A stretch of 64,000 nucleotides of DNA from Balanoglossus misakiensis (taxonomy: Eukaryota; Hemichordata), in NCBI GenBank assembly GCA_040954595.2, contig CM082579.2:7812001-7876000 (forward strand). The letters are read 5' to 3'. The notes under the pieces are model-generated. The model was not told where the DNA came from, made no database searches, and saw nothing but the letters and a program-made list of their open reading frames with translations. How positions within the stretch are numbered: position 1 is the first letter of the stretch; each line of letters starts with the position of its first letter. Positions 47,705 to 57,962 of this stretch are shown here, in pieces. The position numbers and the translations under genes are program-made.

Positions 47705-48110
47705 TCATCACCACCACCACCACCACCACCACCCCCACCATCCACAAAGTCTCTATTTGTCCAAAGGTCACGAACCTGCCCCTCCCCCCCCCCAAAAAAA
47801 AAAACGACCAAATTACTGGTTGCGACAATGATAAATGAAGACCAACGGCTCTCCAAAAACATTTTTTTCTGTGCCGCTTTATCCACGATCAGTGTAAACA
47901 CGGATATCCATAGTACATAATGGTGGGAGTTGCTTCACCGGTTTATTTATTTACAAGTTTTAGAAGACTTGCAAAGCCCCGATCTTACCTGTTCACGCTT
48001 TAAACCTTAAACTTTCTTATTCCCACAACAGGATGCTGTGTATCCCAACTCCTTGCTTCTGCTTCGCAATCGTGTGCGCAGTATAAGAGTGTAAACAAAC
48101 TGCATCAATC
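47446..48110 (-). promoter_or_regulatory. Noncoding first exon and leader intron of the VSP gene
   Basis: An acceptor (actgtag) ends 7 bases before the VSP ATG. A consensus donor on the - strand (GAACAG followed by gtaaga) lies at 47989/47988. The 5' UTR is therefore split by an intron of about 540 bases that contains the ATC/ACC arrays. The transcription start should lie a little above 48000; its exact position is not visible. Confidence 0.4.
47561..47740. repeat. Alternating ATC and ACC trinucleotide arrays
   Basis: Three successive blocks of ATC units are each followed by a block of ACC units. The whole lies within the inferred 5' UTR intron of the VSP gene. Long Ser/Pro or Asp/Gly open frames across it are artefacts. 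Confidence 0.9.
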
Positions 48111-48399
48111 ATGTAAACAATAAACATCGCCATTTACTCTTCTTACCCAAAGTACGGCCCTTTAGGTCTCCTCATTATAACAATATGGTTAGAATATATG
48201 ACTGTTAATTTACAAAATGTTTAAACGTTGTTTAAGTTTTCTCCTTTATTTATGGATTCTTCTCGTCACTTTTAAGGACTGACTAGAGCTTCTAAAAGAT
48301 TGGTGGGTATTTTTTTTATAACTTTCTGATTAATTTTAACGACGTTGGGCGTGCTAAAAATAGTGACCTTTGACCCGCGGTGGCATGCGATTGAGAGAC

Positions 48400-48512
48400 A
48401 GTGGTAAATATTCAGCTACAGTGACTGGTTTGAGCTCTGCTGAGAAAAAAAGCTCGATCAACCCATTCTCTACAGGTTTGGCCGGAGTCGGGAAACAGCG
48501 GCAAACTTTCGA
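48400..48512 (+). promoter_or_regulatory. Candidate noncoding first exon of the TIGAR gene
   Basis: A consensus donor (TTTCGA followed by gtgagt at 48513) on the + strand lies in a region upstream of TIGAR with no other gene. It could splice to the acceptor at 50789. The upstream end is arbitrary. With the VSP leader exon near 48000 it would make a head-to-head promoter region of roughly 0.4 kb. Confidence 0.3.
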
Positions 48513-50789
48513 GTGAGTATGGATATCGTAAAATGATTTTGGGTGGTTCTTTGCAGCATAATGCTTTACATAAAATGGACCCTGTCCTCACGACGTAACT
48601 AAGTTATGTATGATTATGTAGTTTACTGGCGATAAGGCTGTATTTATTATTCATTGGGTAACTGTGACTGTTTTTACTAAAATATTCATCACTGACGCGA
48701 CATTTGCAAAGTAGATCGTATTGTATGCTAAATTCTGGGAAATTGAAGGTAAACCTAGCATTGTCTGCTGTTTGTTATGTTAATTTCCGTTTACAGCACA
48801 GGTACATTCGAGTGATAATACTAGTAATGAGTCTGACTTTCCAACCCATCTAGTGGAGACTCTAGTGGTAAATCTTCTGGAGATTGCCTATGTGTGCATT
48901 TATCGAGATTGCTATTGTTAAAAATAATTCGTATTGTGGGGTTTTCAACAAGTGATTGGTACACATACTGGTATACATGTACAATGTACATGACTTGTTG
49001 ACAAACAGAATCCAAGGCATGATGGGAAGGGTGGGTACAACTAGACTACACTCAGAAAAAATGGACAGAAGTTAGAGATAGTGGCCCTTTAATAGTCTGT
49101 AGTAAATAAGGATGGAGATAGGCCATACTATGTAGAAATATAATGCTTAAAATAGTTGATAAATTCTTTCACGTTTGAATACATGATAAATGTCACTTTC
49201 ACATTCTTGAGTCTGGAGGCAGCTGGATTAAGTTACTTAAAGTATGAAGGAAAGGCTGATCTTGTGACATTGCAGAGGTAGATTTTTATCTGGTAAATGC
49301 AAAGTGGTGTTTAATTGTACTGTGATATCTGGAATGACTCCCCAATAGTTTTTCTTCTGCAATTTGTGTGGCTGCAGTTTTTTGTGTGTGCAGGTATAAA
49401 ACTTCATGCCAGCAAGACCACATAGATAAAAAGACAAAAATACTCTTATACTTGATTTTCTAAGTACAAAAGCCTAACTAAGATTTAAAATGTTTTCCTA
49501 TAAATTGACAATAAATCTCAGATTTATAGTTCCCTAGCGAGTCATGCTTTAATCAAAGTCCTTAGGAAATTGCTCAAGGCCTGTACTAAAGCTCTGTCAT
49601 CCACTGAACCACATGTGGATAGAAGCTCAAGCTTTCTAACATTTCCATGGACAAAATTTGTATTCAGATGTGAATCATCTTGACGAATTTGATGCAATCA
49701 TTCAGACATCAGGAGAATTCATGGCATGGTGTCCAGGGGTTGCCCTTTACTAGTAACTGTGTCAGGCAGCACAGATCGAACCGAGTATTGAAGATGTCGC
49801 AACCAAATTTAGACATCTCCACTTGCCCTGTGGGCCGAGAGGGATTTGTAGTATGCAAATAGTAATGGCTGTGTCAAATAGTTGCAGTGACTGTTTGAAA
49901 TATTCAGTTTCGCCTTCAGTGTCCCTGATCTGCTCGAACAGATCCCTGTTTTTCCAGTTGCTGGCCGTCTTCAACATAAATCACATTTTTTTTCATTTGT
50001 AGAAAAGAGCTGATGCACACAAGTGAGTGATTTAACAGACTGCTTTGTATTCTTTGTTCATATGCAGAAGTGCATAAATTATGGGATTTTCTCAATGTAT
50101 TGTGGTCCAGGGATATCCTATGAGGTTCCATGTATATCATTATGTGGTACTCTTAAATTGCAGTGATTAGATTAGTCCAATAAATTGAACAAACAAAAAA
50201 TGTTAAACGAATCATGAAATAAGTTTTAGAGCAGGGATAAGATGCAACTGCCATACAGAACTTAAGTTATTAATTTCAAACATAAATCTAATGAATGATT
50301 TCTGGCTACGTGACAAGATATTTATCCATTACTCCACTTTACATTTTTGATTGCACATCAAAACAAGTTGTGTTGCCAAGACGACATCTGGCAAACATGG
50401 ATATATCTTGGGGTGGCCACGTTTTTCTCCGTGTGAAGAGACAGTGTTTCAGACAGATGGAAAAAATTCCAAAGATGTAACCCCTGTGACACACACAAAA
50501 TGTGTCTAGTATGTTATGCATAGGTCGATATAAGGTTACAGTTGCATTGCTCATTGGCTTCTTAGATAGGCCCAGGGGTAGCGTCTATCTCGCTAGAAAT
50601 CTCAACCATTCTGTTTTTTGTTATCCACACTTTGGTTTTTAATTGACAAACATGTTTTGTAAGTGTGCTGTAATTCTCGTGGGCTTGTGCGACAGAACAT
50701 AAAAAGAAGACCCTGCATAGTACTGACATGTCCATTAATTGTACTGTAAATCATATGTCATTTGTTATATTTTGGTTTATACTTTACAG
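48513..50789. other. Probable TIGAR leader intron
   Basis: AT-rich sequence without convincing coding exons on either strand. It ends at a good acceptor (tttatactttacag) at 50789. Confidence 0.4.
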
Positions 50790-50850
50790 GTTGGATCAAG
50801 GCTTAGCTGCACTGCTTGTTGATTCTGCAAACGATCCAAAGCATCGTTAC

Positions 50851-51669
50851 ATGCGCCACATGTTGACTCTCACGTTTGTGCGCCATGGCGAGACTGTTGC
50901 CAACAAAAGCAGGACAATTCAGGGACAGTCGGACGGCTGCCTCACCAAGCTGGGCGCCCTGCAGGCGGAGAGGCTCGGCCACAGGCTGGCGAGGGAGCAC
51001 TTCGACCTCATCATCTGCAGCGACCTGCTGAGGACCCAGCAGACGGCGGCCTGCATCATGAAGTGCCGGCCCATGCAGCAGCTGTACCTGGACCCCATGG
51101 TGCGCGAGCGGGCGGCCGGCGTCCTGGAGGGCCGGGCGTACGGCACCCACGAGAAGATCGCCAAGGCCTCCGGGGTGTCGCCCAGGGTCTACGCCCCCGA
51201 GCGGGGCGAGAGCTGGCAGGACGTGATGAGGCGGGCGGAGACCTTCGTCCGCCGACTGGTGGACACCTTCCTGGCGACCGCGCCCGCCGATCATGCGGCG
51301 CAGTCGGGCCGGTCCCCGGCGCACGGCAGCGCGTCGTCGACGACCCGAGCGTCGCCGCGCAAGCTCAGCATCCTGGTGGTCACCCACGGAGGCTTCATCA
51401 AGGAGTTCATCAACCAGTGGTGTCGGCTGGGCAGGGGCCCCGGGTTCTACCCGAACCGAGCACAGAACACTTCGCTCTTCCAGTTCCACGTCAAGTGCAA
51501 ACCAGGGCACGGGCCTCCCTGCGTGCACATGCAGATTGAGAATGACATCGGTCACCTGATTGGATGGAAGTGTACTGATGAGAACCAGGAGAAAGCCTGC
51601 TGTGTCTCGCTGGAAAACCTGCACACAAAGACCATGCCATGGAGTGATGTGTACTCTGGGACGATATAA
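50851..51669 (+). CDS. TIGAR: TIGAR-type histidine phosphatase (fructose-2,6-bisphosphatase-like)
   Basis: One coding exon of 272 residues (human TIGAR is about 270). An acceptor ends at 50789, so the exon carries 61 bases of 5' UTR; the ATG at 50851 is the first in frame. It is a phosphoglycerate-mutase-fold histidine phosphatase. RHGE at 11-14 gives the phosphorylated H12; LRTQQT (60-65) gives R61; E86 in RERAAGVLEG is the acid; H179 in VVTHGG is the second catalytic histidine. This order fits TIGAR, which lowers fructose-2,6-bisphosphate and diverts sugar to the pentose-phosphate route, though 2,3-bisphosphoglycerate is also a good substrate for the family. A low-complexity Ser/Ala/Arg insert occupies about 145-170. 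GC content over about 50940-51450 is far above the neighbours and creates long spurious antisense frames. An alternative start at M4 is possible. Confidence 0.85.
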   Translation: MRHMLTLTFVRHGETVANKSRTIQGQSDGCLTKLGALQAERLGHRLAREHFDLIICSDLLRTQQTAACIMKCRPMQQLYLDPMVRERAAGVLEGRAYGTHEKIAKASGVSPRVYAPERGESWQDVMRRAETFVRRLVDTFLATAPADHAAQSGRSPAHGSASSTTRASPRKLSILVVTHGGFIKEFINQWCRLGRGPGFYPNRAQNTSLFQFHVKCKPGHGPPCVHMQIENDIGHLIGWKCTDENQEKACCVSLENLHTKTMPWSDVYSGTI

Positions 51670-52824
51670 CCGCTAGAAATAATTCATCTCAGTTGTATTT
51701 AGATATGGCAAAACCTAACGTACATGTGTACGTACCAATACTCTATTGCCACGAAGTCTAGCATGTATTATGCCAGAATTTCAAAAGCCTCATGTGGCAG
51801 GATTTCAAGCATTCACACCTTCCTGTGCAATTCAATTGTATGCCGAGTTTGTATGAAAAGTGTGATGCAGTCTGCTAAAAAACAGTATTGACACACTGTT
51901 TAATAGCATTTTGCTAGGTTTTCCTATATCTGTACTGTAGTTTATGACTCTCTCTGTCACAATGTCCAAGGAATTAACCGCTTTTTTTTGTATCTATTTA
52001 TTGAACACACACGCGAAAGTAAGATGCGCACAACCAGCTGTAGCGAACTCTTCAATTTGATGAACTTCAAGGTGGTTTGTTTTAGGAAGAAGAAGAGGCC
52101 ATTCTGTCTGCCATGATGTACAAATGCCGTGTTTAAATTTTGTAGCTGCTGTGGCTTCTTGAGCCGAAGCAGTTCTGATATGGCCGCCTTGTATTACAGT
52201 CAAAGATTGTGCATTTTAGTATGAGGGCAAAAGTGATTGATCGCACAAAGCATGGGATAACTCCAAATGAAGCCATTACCAAAAAAAGGACATGAATTGA
52301 GGATTATACTGACCTCCCTGAAATAATAGCATTTTTTTTTATTTTCAACTCTGATTTTAGCATTATATGAAAACTCTCATATTTATGAAATATATTAAGA
52401 TAAGTAATTGTGTCCGGTTTGTTTGTTGATTTTCATTACATGATTGCCAAGCGAGAATGGCAAGATTACACTTGGAAAGCATTATTAAAGTGAATCTTCT
52501 GAGGGGTTGCCAAGAGTGAGTGAGGGTCCACTGTACTTCAATGACATTTCTTGTACATATCTAATTTCATAATCAATTTTCTGCAGAATATTTAAACGAT
52601 TTCTGATATCTTGACACCGATTAAACTTGTTACGCATTATGTCGATTCTTATAACGTTAAACTTGATATACATGTAAGAGAAGACCTATTCAAAAACTCG
52701 GTGGGAATGCAAGTTTTTCTCCAGGTTCTAACCATGGTTAAATGAAATGGGCATGTCAACACACCTCAGACACACTCACACACTCAAAACAAAGAGACAG
52801 TTTCCATGAACAATATCAGACAAA
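51670..52824 (+). other. TIGAR 3' UTR
   Basis: An AT-rich stretch between the TIGAR stop and the paired poly(A) signals, with no further coding sequence seen. The first convincing + strand AATAAA is at 52856. Confidence 0.45.
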
Positions 52825-52861
52825 TTTATTTTAACATGACAGAAAATGTAACTGCAATAAA
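52825..52861. terminator. Facing poly(A) signals of TIGAR (+) and the DED gene (-)
   Basis: AATAAA on the + strand at 52856-52861 and on the - strand at 52825-52830. The two signals point past each other, so the transcripts of the converging genes would overlap by a few tens of bases at their 3' ends. Confidence 0.4.
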
Positions 52862-53868
52862 AAAACAATGGGAGAGTATATCTATGAAAGCTTAACAATA
52901 AAAATGTGTAGGATCTCTCGGCCCTACACGGACTAAATATTCAAACACTTGAGACACTCGTACTTGTATGTAGTCCACAACCATGAATAAATTTCGATGC
53001 TAATAATACAAACTACTTCCCAAATGATTACATAACATGGCGTGGTCAAATACATAAAACAAATTACGGTTCTAAATGAAATTGGGAAAAAGGGAGAAAA
53101 TAGGAAATTCAATGAAAATACATTTATGCGTTGTCAAAATACACGAAAGTACATTCAATAAAGTTCTAGAAAGTTCGAAAGTCTCGATGAAATAAACGTG
53201 ACTGCCACGTCCAAGAAACTACATACGCGTGACGTGGCCGCAGTAACCACATCCAAATTTGTAGGTTTCACGTCGGGAATTCTCAATGAATCTGCTTGCT
53301 TGAAGTTCCACGAAAGTTGCGTTCAAAAAAACGGCATGCGAAAATAATTGACAAATCTTGACTCACTCACCTCAGATAGTGACGCCTTTCGGGTGATACC
53401 GAAGCTTCTGACGTTGACTCAACGAAAACGACAAAATTTATTAACCATGTACATGTATTCATGAGTGAGTGCGGCCAAAACACTCACCGCTATATATATA
53501 AACCTCATTTGCATAGCAGGTGGCATGCTAAAATGTCACCAATAGAAACGCAACAGTCAGCACTTACAAAATGTATATCTGAATACAAAGTGAATATCTA
53601 CATACTACAGTGCATAATAGAGGACCACTAAATGTGCAATTGTGAAATATCGATGCTGCACTTCGGCAGGACACAACGAGTACTACGTTGTCTGGAACAC
53701 CAGTGTCAATGTTCACGGTGGTGAAACTTGAGTTGTGACCAATTTCGATACCGACTTCCTCGCCATGGTTGGTTTGGTAACCCAGACTTTTAGACAGAGT
53801 TCCAAATACCCTTTTTGATGAGATTCCGTCACCTTGACAGAGTGAAGCCTTCTCGGCCCCCCTTAAGG

Positions 53869-53882
53869 GGGGGGGGGGGGGC
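53869..53882. repeat. Poly-G run
   Basis: A run of about 13-14 G close to the 3' end of the DED-NACHT-like frame. Its length is liable to sequencing error, but it lies past the called stop, so it does not affect the called reading frame. Confidence 0.8.
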
Positions 53883-53898
53883 GCTTTGGAGGTGAGGC

Positions 53899-55173
53899 TC
53901 ACTCTTCTGTAAACATCACCGTACATTTACTGTAGATCGGTGACCTGTTGATCATTTTGCAGACATCGTACGCCGTTCTGTCTGTTGGGTTGATCTGATC
54001 GCCACCACTGCCGGTGCCTCCATCAATGATGAACAGCACTGACTCTGCATTCTCCTTGATGTAGCATCCCAGCTCCGCCTTCGAACACTCCAGATCGCTG
54101 TACTTAGAAAGCAGCTGATCAAAAATCACATCGACCATATCGCTCTGCGTTACACGTCTTGACTCGATGTAAAACACCAATGATAACTTCTCAATTTTAT
54201 CCATCGCCCAGTCGAACGCTACTTTTTTGCAAAAGTCGGACCTGTCTTTGGAGCTGGTACCTTCGATCCGCACACGGCTTGCACGTCTTTGTCTTGATTG
54301 AAGCCTCTGCAGCAGATCATTGTAGTGGTTGCGTTGTTGGGTCTGTTTGTTAGCTGTTGTCCATCTTGATTGATTTCGTACCTCGACAGATGTGTAGGTG
54401 TTGTCAAAATCAGCCAAAAGATCGGGATTGGCATTTACCACTGGAATGAATTTTTCACAGTAGGCCTTTTTGAGTTCTTTCACTGTTCACAACCAAAAAA
54501 AAAGGACACACTTTAATTTGTTTTGTTCATACAATTTCTCTTGTTTGAAGACATCAAGTCAAAGTCTTACAACTACAGCTGTAGATATACAAACATTATA
54601 GTACATTGTACATGTACTAGTTAATATAATTGCTTGTATATAGAAATGAATGATCATCACTACTCAGAAGACATTACACGTTTTGCTGTCAAAAATGACA
54701 ACCTACTGCAAATGATGTACATGTACCAGTAGCTTGCAAGTTGTACACGATGTCGCTGTTCAATTCACTCAAATAGATTTTCAGGTTATCACATTGGGTA
54801 TTTTTGCACTTTAGATTTAGCAGCATTGTACATCTTCATGCTATTAAAAGCCCTTGCTCGCAGCTTCTTCAATACACCACACATGTGATTTGTGAATAAC
54901 CATTTAGTAAGATTTCCATACTTGCATGCAACAAACAGTTTCCATCCTCAGGGACACGAATGGTAAGTCTAATCTTATGCTTCTGTGCTAATTCTTGGGC
55001 TAGACTGTGACATCCGATCTTTGACAGTAATTCTTCAAGCAGGTGTGTGTCAAACTCTGTGATGTGGCCCTGTTCGACCAAAGTACGAAATATTTCAAAG
55101 GCATCGGTGCATTTCTCAAGCTGACTTTTTTTAACCTTTCCTGTGCACAAAAACTTCATCTTCGTGAGTTTAT
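53899..55173 (-). CDS. Death-effector-domain protein with degenerate NACHT (5' end incomplete)
   Basis: Two exons on the - strand join in phase 1: 55173 to about 54922 (or 54883 by an alternative donor), then 54482-53899. The first exon encodes most of a death-effector domain: KLTKMKFLC, then KKSQLEKCTDAFEIFRTL, HLLEELLSKIG and HSLAQEL. Helix 1 must come from an upstream exon; a candidate reading MQTESKMYDVVTKLLREKSR starts at 55865, but its phase does not fit. The second exon matches the NACHT region of invertebrate NLRs: DLLADFDNTYTSVEV, VRIEG..DFCKKVAFDWAM, MVDVIFDQLLSKYSDLE, IKENAESVLFIIDGG. The Walker A position reads EGTSSKDRSDF with no GxxGxGK[ST], and the Walker B acidic tail (usually D-G-x-D-E) reads DGGTGSG, so ATP binding is probably lost. 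The stop at 53899 overlaps a good donor (GAAGA then gtgagc), so the gene may continue. Likely an innate-signalling decoy or adaptor. Confidence 0.65.
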
Positions 55174-55413
55174 CTGCAATCAGAGCAAAATCAAACAAAA
55201 CGGTTTAATAGTGCACATACATGTAGTCAACAATAACAGAGAAACCGATTGCTGCACAGTCCTTTTCTGTGTCATAGGCGATCGCCGGGTATATACGATC
55301 CAATTCCCGTGCGACTGAGCCCTACCACTTCCCCGTCTGGTAGGTTGTTGGAAAGTGGGAACGGGGAAGTTGGGTTACGCCTTACGGACTCACAGCACAG
55401 AAACCGAGTGCCG

Positions 55414-55523
55414 CATATGGTCTAGCTGCAAAAATTGTAGCCTTGGTGGGTTGGGTGATCGCTGTCGGCCGACAGCGATCAACGCAACCCACCAAGGCTA
55501 CAATTATTGCAGCTACATATGGT
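55414..55523. mobile_element. Foldback (hAT-like) element, 94 bp, with 8-bp direct repeats
   Basis: Two arms of nearly 50 bases meet without a spacer at 55468/55469 (GCTGTCGG then CCGACAGC), with only a few mismatches and one indel. The element, about 55422-55515, is bounded by 8-bp direct repeats CATATGGT at 55414-55421 and 55516-55523. An 8-bp duplication fits hAT-type transposition. The transcribed RNA would form a long hairpin. Confidence 0.75.
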
Positions 55524-57087
55524 TTACCCACCACTTGGGACATCTTCAGCAATGTCGAAGAGCAAGGAAATGAATGGATTTAGCAATTTGTGGGTGTCCA
55601 CACTATGGTTGTCAAACGACATGATATGATGAAACATATGAAATTTGACGATAAAGAAACGGATACTCTAGCGACGTAGCGTATGTGTTAATGTTACGAG
55701 GCAGGGTTCAAAGTTCATGTCTGTGGACAGGCGCCACCAACGGTGATTTAATCAGCAGTCTGTTCTGGTTCTGACAGACGTGACCCAAATTGGGTAGTGA
55801 ACGAACCTGGATTTTTCTCTTAATAGTTTGGTGACAACATCGTACATTTTCGATTCCGTCTGCATGTGTGAGAAAAAAGTTCAGACTATCGTTGCCCGTA
55901 CCTTGGACGTATCACAGATGGCCGGACAGTACAATGGCAAATTACCCATTTGTTGATTACTCTTGTTTTTTAAAGACATGGAACATTCTCCGCCGTGACA
56001 TTGAACCCACTGGCGCATATCTTGAAACGGTCACTGCGGTCATCACGAGGGTGTCGTCTGGCGATGGTTTGCAAGCCTGTGATGATAATTGTAGAGCAGG
56101 GTTACATTTCATGAAAAAACAAATGCTGCAGTTCAGTAGCCCGAGGTTTGCCTTAGAGATACACTCATGCTACTCTGCATAGTTTCAGATGAAATCTTCT
56201 GGCGAGACTTTAAAGGGACTGGTCAGTGTCTTTGGTCTAGGGGACGGTGGATTCACGACGAGGTTAATACCCTGTGTTTTGGAATTGAGTAATGGGGTCA
56301 CCGGGGGTTACTCACTTTTCCATGTTCAATAATGAACGACCGTGTGTGGAGGGACTGTGATGAAACATAGATTTTGTGTTAGCTGTGGAAACCGCGGGTG
56401 GAAATATATGTATTTTTTTATGTTTTAGGGGGTATGCTATGATTCCACAGCTTCATTTGTCTACACTTCCATTAACACTTTGGCCCACCCACCCGCCTTT
56501 ACTGACACCTCCCTAGTTGGCAATGGCTGAGTACGGTCAGGTGTCGATGGTGTAGGGTTGAGAGAGAAATGGGGTGGGAAATCTAGCAAAGTCGAGATCG
56601 TCTGAAGATTTGTGAGGTTGTGACCGATAAAAGTAGCACCATTAACGCATTATTTTTACGAGTAGTGTACGTTCGAGATAGTAACTATGTTATCACTATC
56701 TTTTAAGGACGTTAATAGGGCTGATGGGCTGTGGTACCGAACAATGGATGTTATAGCTTTCACCATGACAGCTGGTGTCGGGAGAAAGAGCGTCGTAGTA
56801 GTAGAGTTGTTGTTGTTGTTTTTAATTTGTGGGGATACGTAAAACCATCACAAATTGACTAGTCATGAATCCCAAGACGACAGTCTACACTAAGCAGTCG
56901 TTTGAAATCTAACCCCCTACTCCGATATGACGAGATGGGCCTCGTAAATTTAATCTCGACCGCATTTGAAGAGCAAAAGATAAAGTGCATTAATAGCATT
57001 GTGCTCGGAAAACACTTCTTGCTCCTTATCTGTTGAGTCGAATTCTGATTAAATCCAGGGGTGCGCAGTATTTCATGAAGTTGAACG
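55524..57087. other. Intergenic region between the DED gene and the C1q cluster
   Basis: It contains the candidate DED first exon near 55865 (- strand) and dispersed repeat copy 2. The + strand frame 55868-56182 has no recognisable domain and overlaps the candidate exon on the other strand. Confidence 0.4.
56212..56330 (+). repeat. Dispersed repeat copy 2
   Basis: Homologous to the reverse complement of 42990-43111. Shared blocks include AAGGGACTGGTCA, GTGGATTCA, TTTTGGAATTG and CACTTTTCCATGTTCAAT. It is a short interspersed or MITE-like family of about 120 bp. Confidence 0.75.
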
Positions 57088-57096
57088 TATAAAAAG
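57088..57096 (+). promoter_or_regulatory. TATA box of C1q gene 1
   Basis: The motif tataaaaag lies about 100 bases before the open frame of the collagen-C1q gene. The paralogue at 59606 also has a TATA box (59530-59538), so the promoter type is shared. Confidence 0.45.
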
Positions 57097-57185
57097 CGAT
57101 AGCACGAGTCGTTCCTTTAATACTTTGCGAAAACTTTCCAAAGAGACAGTTTCGCTGTTGCTCTGACGTCCGTACACCACTGTAG

Positions 57186-57962
57186 GCCTACTCCTCGCCC
57201 GCCTGCAAACTTGCTTACATAAACGTACTCCTGCTCGTCGGTTTGTGCGGATTTTCCTGCCGCGGTCAGCGCACCGATGGTTCGCAACGAACGGACGTGG
57301 AACATGATGAGGCGGGCGAGCAACAACCACCGACGTGTACAGTGAACTGCCAGCTTCCCTCTACCAGAGGAAATTTAAGCATACCGTTATATGGTGGACC
57401 TGCAGGACCCAAGGGACAGAAGGGAGAAACAGGTGGCCCCGGTGGAGCTGGTTTGCCCGGATTGTCCGGACGGAATGGTACTCCAGGACTGCCGGGATTG
57501 AGAGGTGCGAAAGGCAACGCCGGACGGAAAGGCGAACCAGGCAGCGATGCCGTCCCGACCAAAGTGGCGTTCTCGGTCGCTCGTTCAAGCTTCTTCGGCC
57601 CGTTTTCAAGCTACCGCACGGTCCCGTTTCAACATTCTCTGACCAACATCGGCGGTCGCTTCAATCTGGCCAGCGGTGTCTTCACCTCTCCTGTCAGTGG
57701 TCACTACTACATCAACATCAACATCCACAAACGCAGGAACAGCGGCAATGGACCGTTCGTTCTGCTGATGAAGAACGACCAAACCGTACTCAGAGTTGAC
57801 GAGTGCTGTGACGAAGATCCTTATGACACGGCGACCAATTCCGCCATCATTCACATGGTCATCGGGGATACGCTGTCGTTAACCTTGGTGGATGGTCGGA
57901 CCTTCAGTGCCTCAGATGGGAAAGAAGCCACGTTCAACGGATTTCTGTTGTATAAGGACTGA
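57186..57962 (+). CDS. Secreted collagen-like C1q-domain protein 1, start codon not visible
   Basis: The frame is open from 57186 to TGA at 57960-57962. It encodes a signal-peptide-like YINVLLLVGLCGFSCRGQ, a short linker with cysteines (PTCTVNCQ), about 17 Gly-X-Y triplets (GPAGPKGQKGETGG to GRKGEPGSD), and a complete C1q globular domain from VAFSVARS to ATFNGFLLYKD. Such proteins trimerise through the collagen stalk and act as secreted pattern-recognition lectins. No in-frame ATG precedes the signal sequence. At the position of the paralogue's ATG (after GCAAAC) this copy has TTG, and about 13 bases of the N-terminal coding sequence are missing. Either the start lies in an upstream exon (a weak acceptor ends at 57185), initiation is non-AUG, or the copy is decaying. 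The body is intact. Confidence 0.75.
   Translation, partial: AYSSPACKLAYINVLLLVGLCGFSCRGQRTDGSQRTDVEHDEAGEQQPPTCTVNCQLPSTRGNLSIPLYGGPAGPKGQKGETGGPGGAGLPGLSGRNGTPGLPGLRGAKGNAGRKGEPGSDAVPTKVAFSVARSSFFGPFSSYRTVPFQHSLTNIGGRFNLASGVFTSPVSGHYYININIHKRRNSGNGPFVLLMKNDQTVLRVDECCDEDPYDTATNSAIIHMVIGDTLSLTLVDGRTFSASDGKEATFNGFLLYKD

Noticed and set aside
47522-47920. Open frames rich in Ser/Pro, Asp/Gly or Met/Val
   Set aside because: They are translations of the ATC/ACC microsatellite inside the VSP leader intron.
50803-51624. Long antisense open frame (273 codons) opposite TIGAR
   Set aside because: It mirrors the GC-rich TIGAR codons; the low-complexity Arg/Pro/Ala product has no domain, while the + strand shows all TIGAR catalytic motifs.
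53564-53926. 120-codon - strand frame overlapping the end of the DED gene
   Set aside because: It runs in another frame through the poly-C tract and shows no domain; it could become a terminal exon only if the donor at 53901 is used, for which I have no support.
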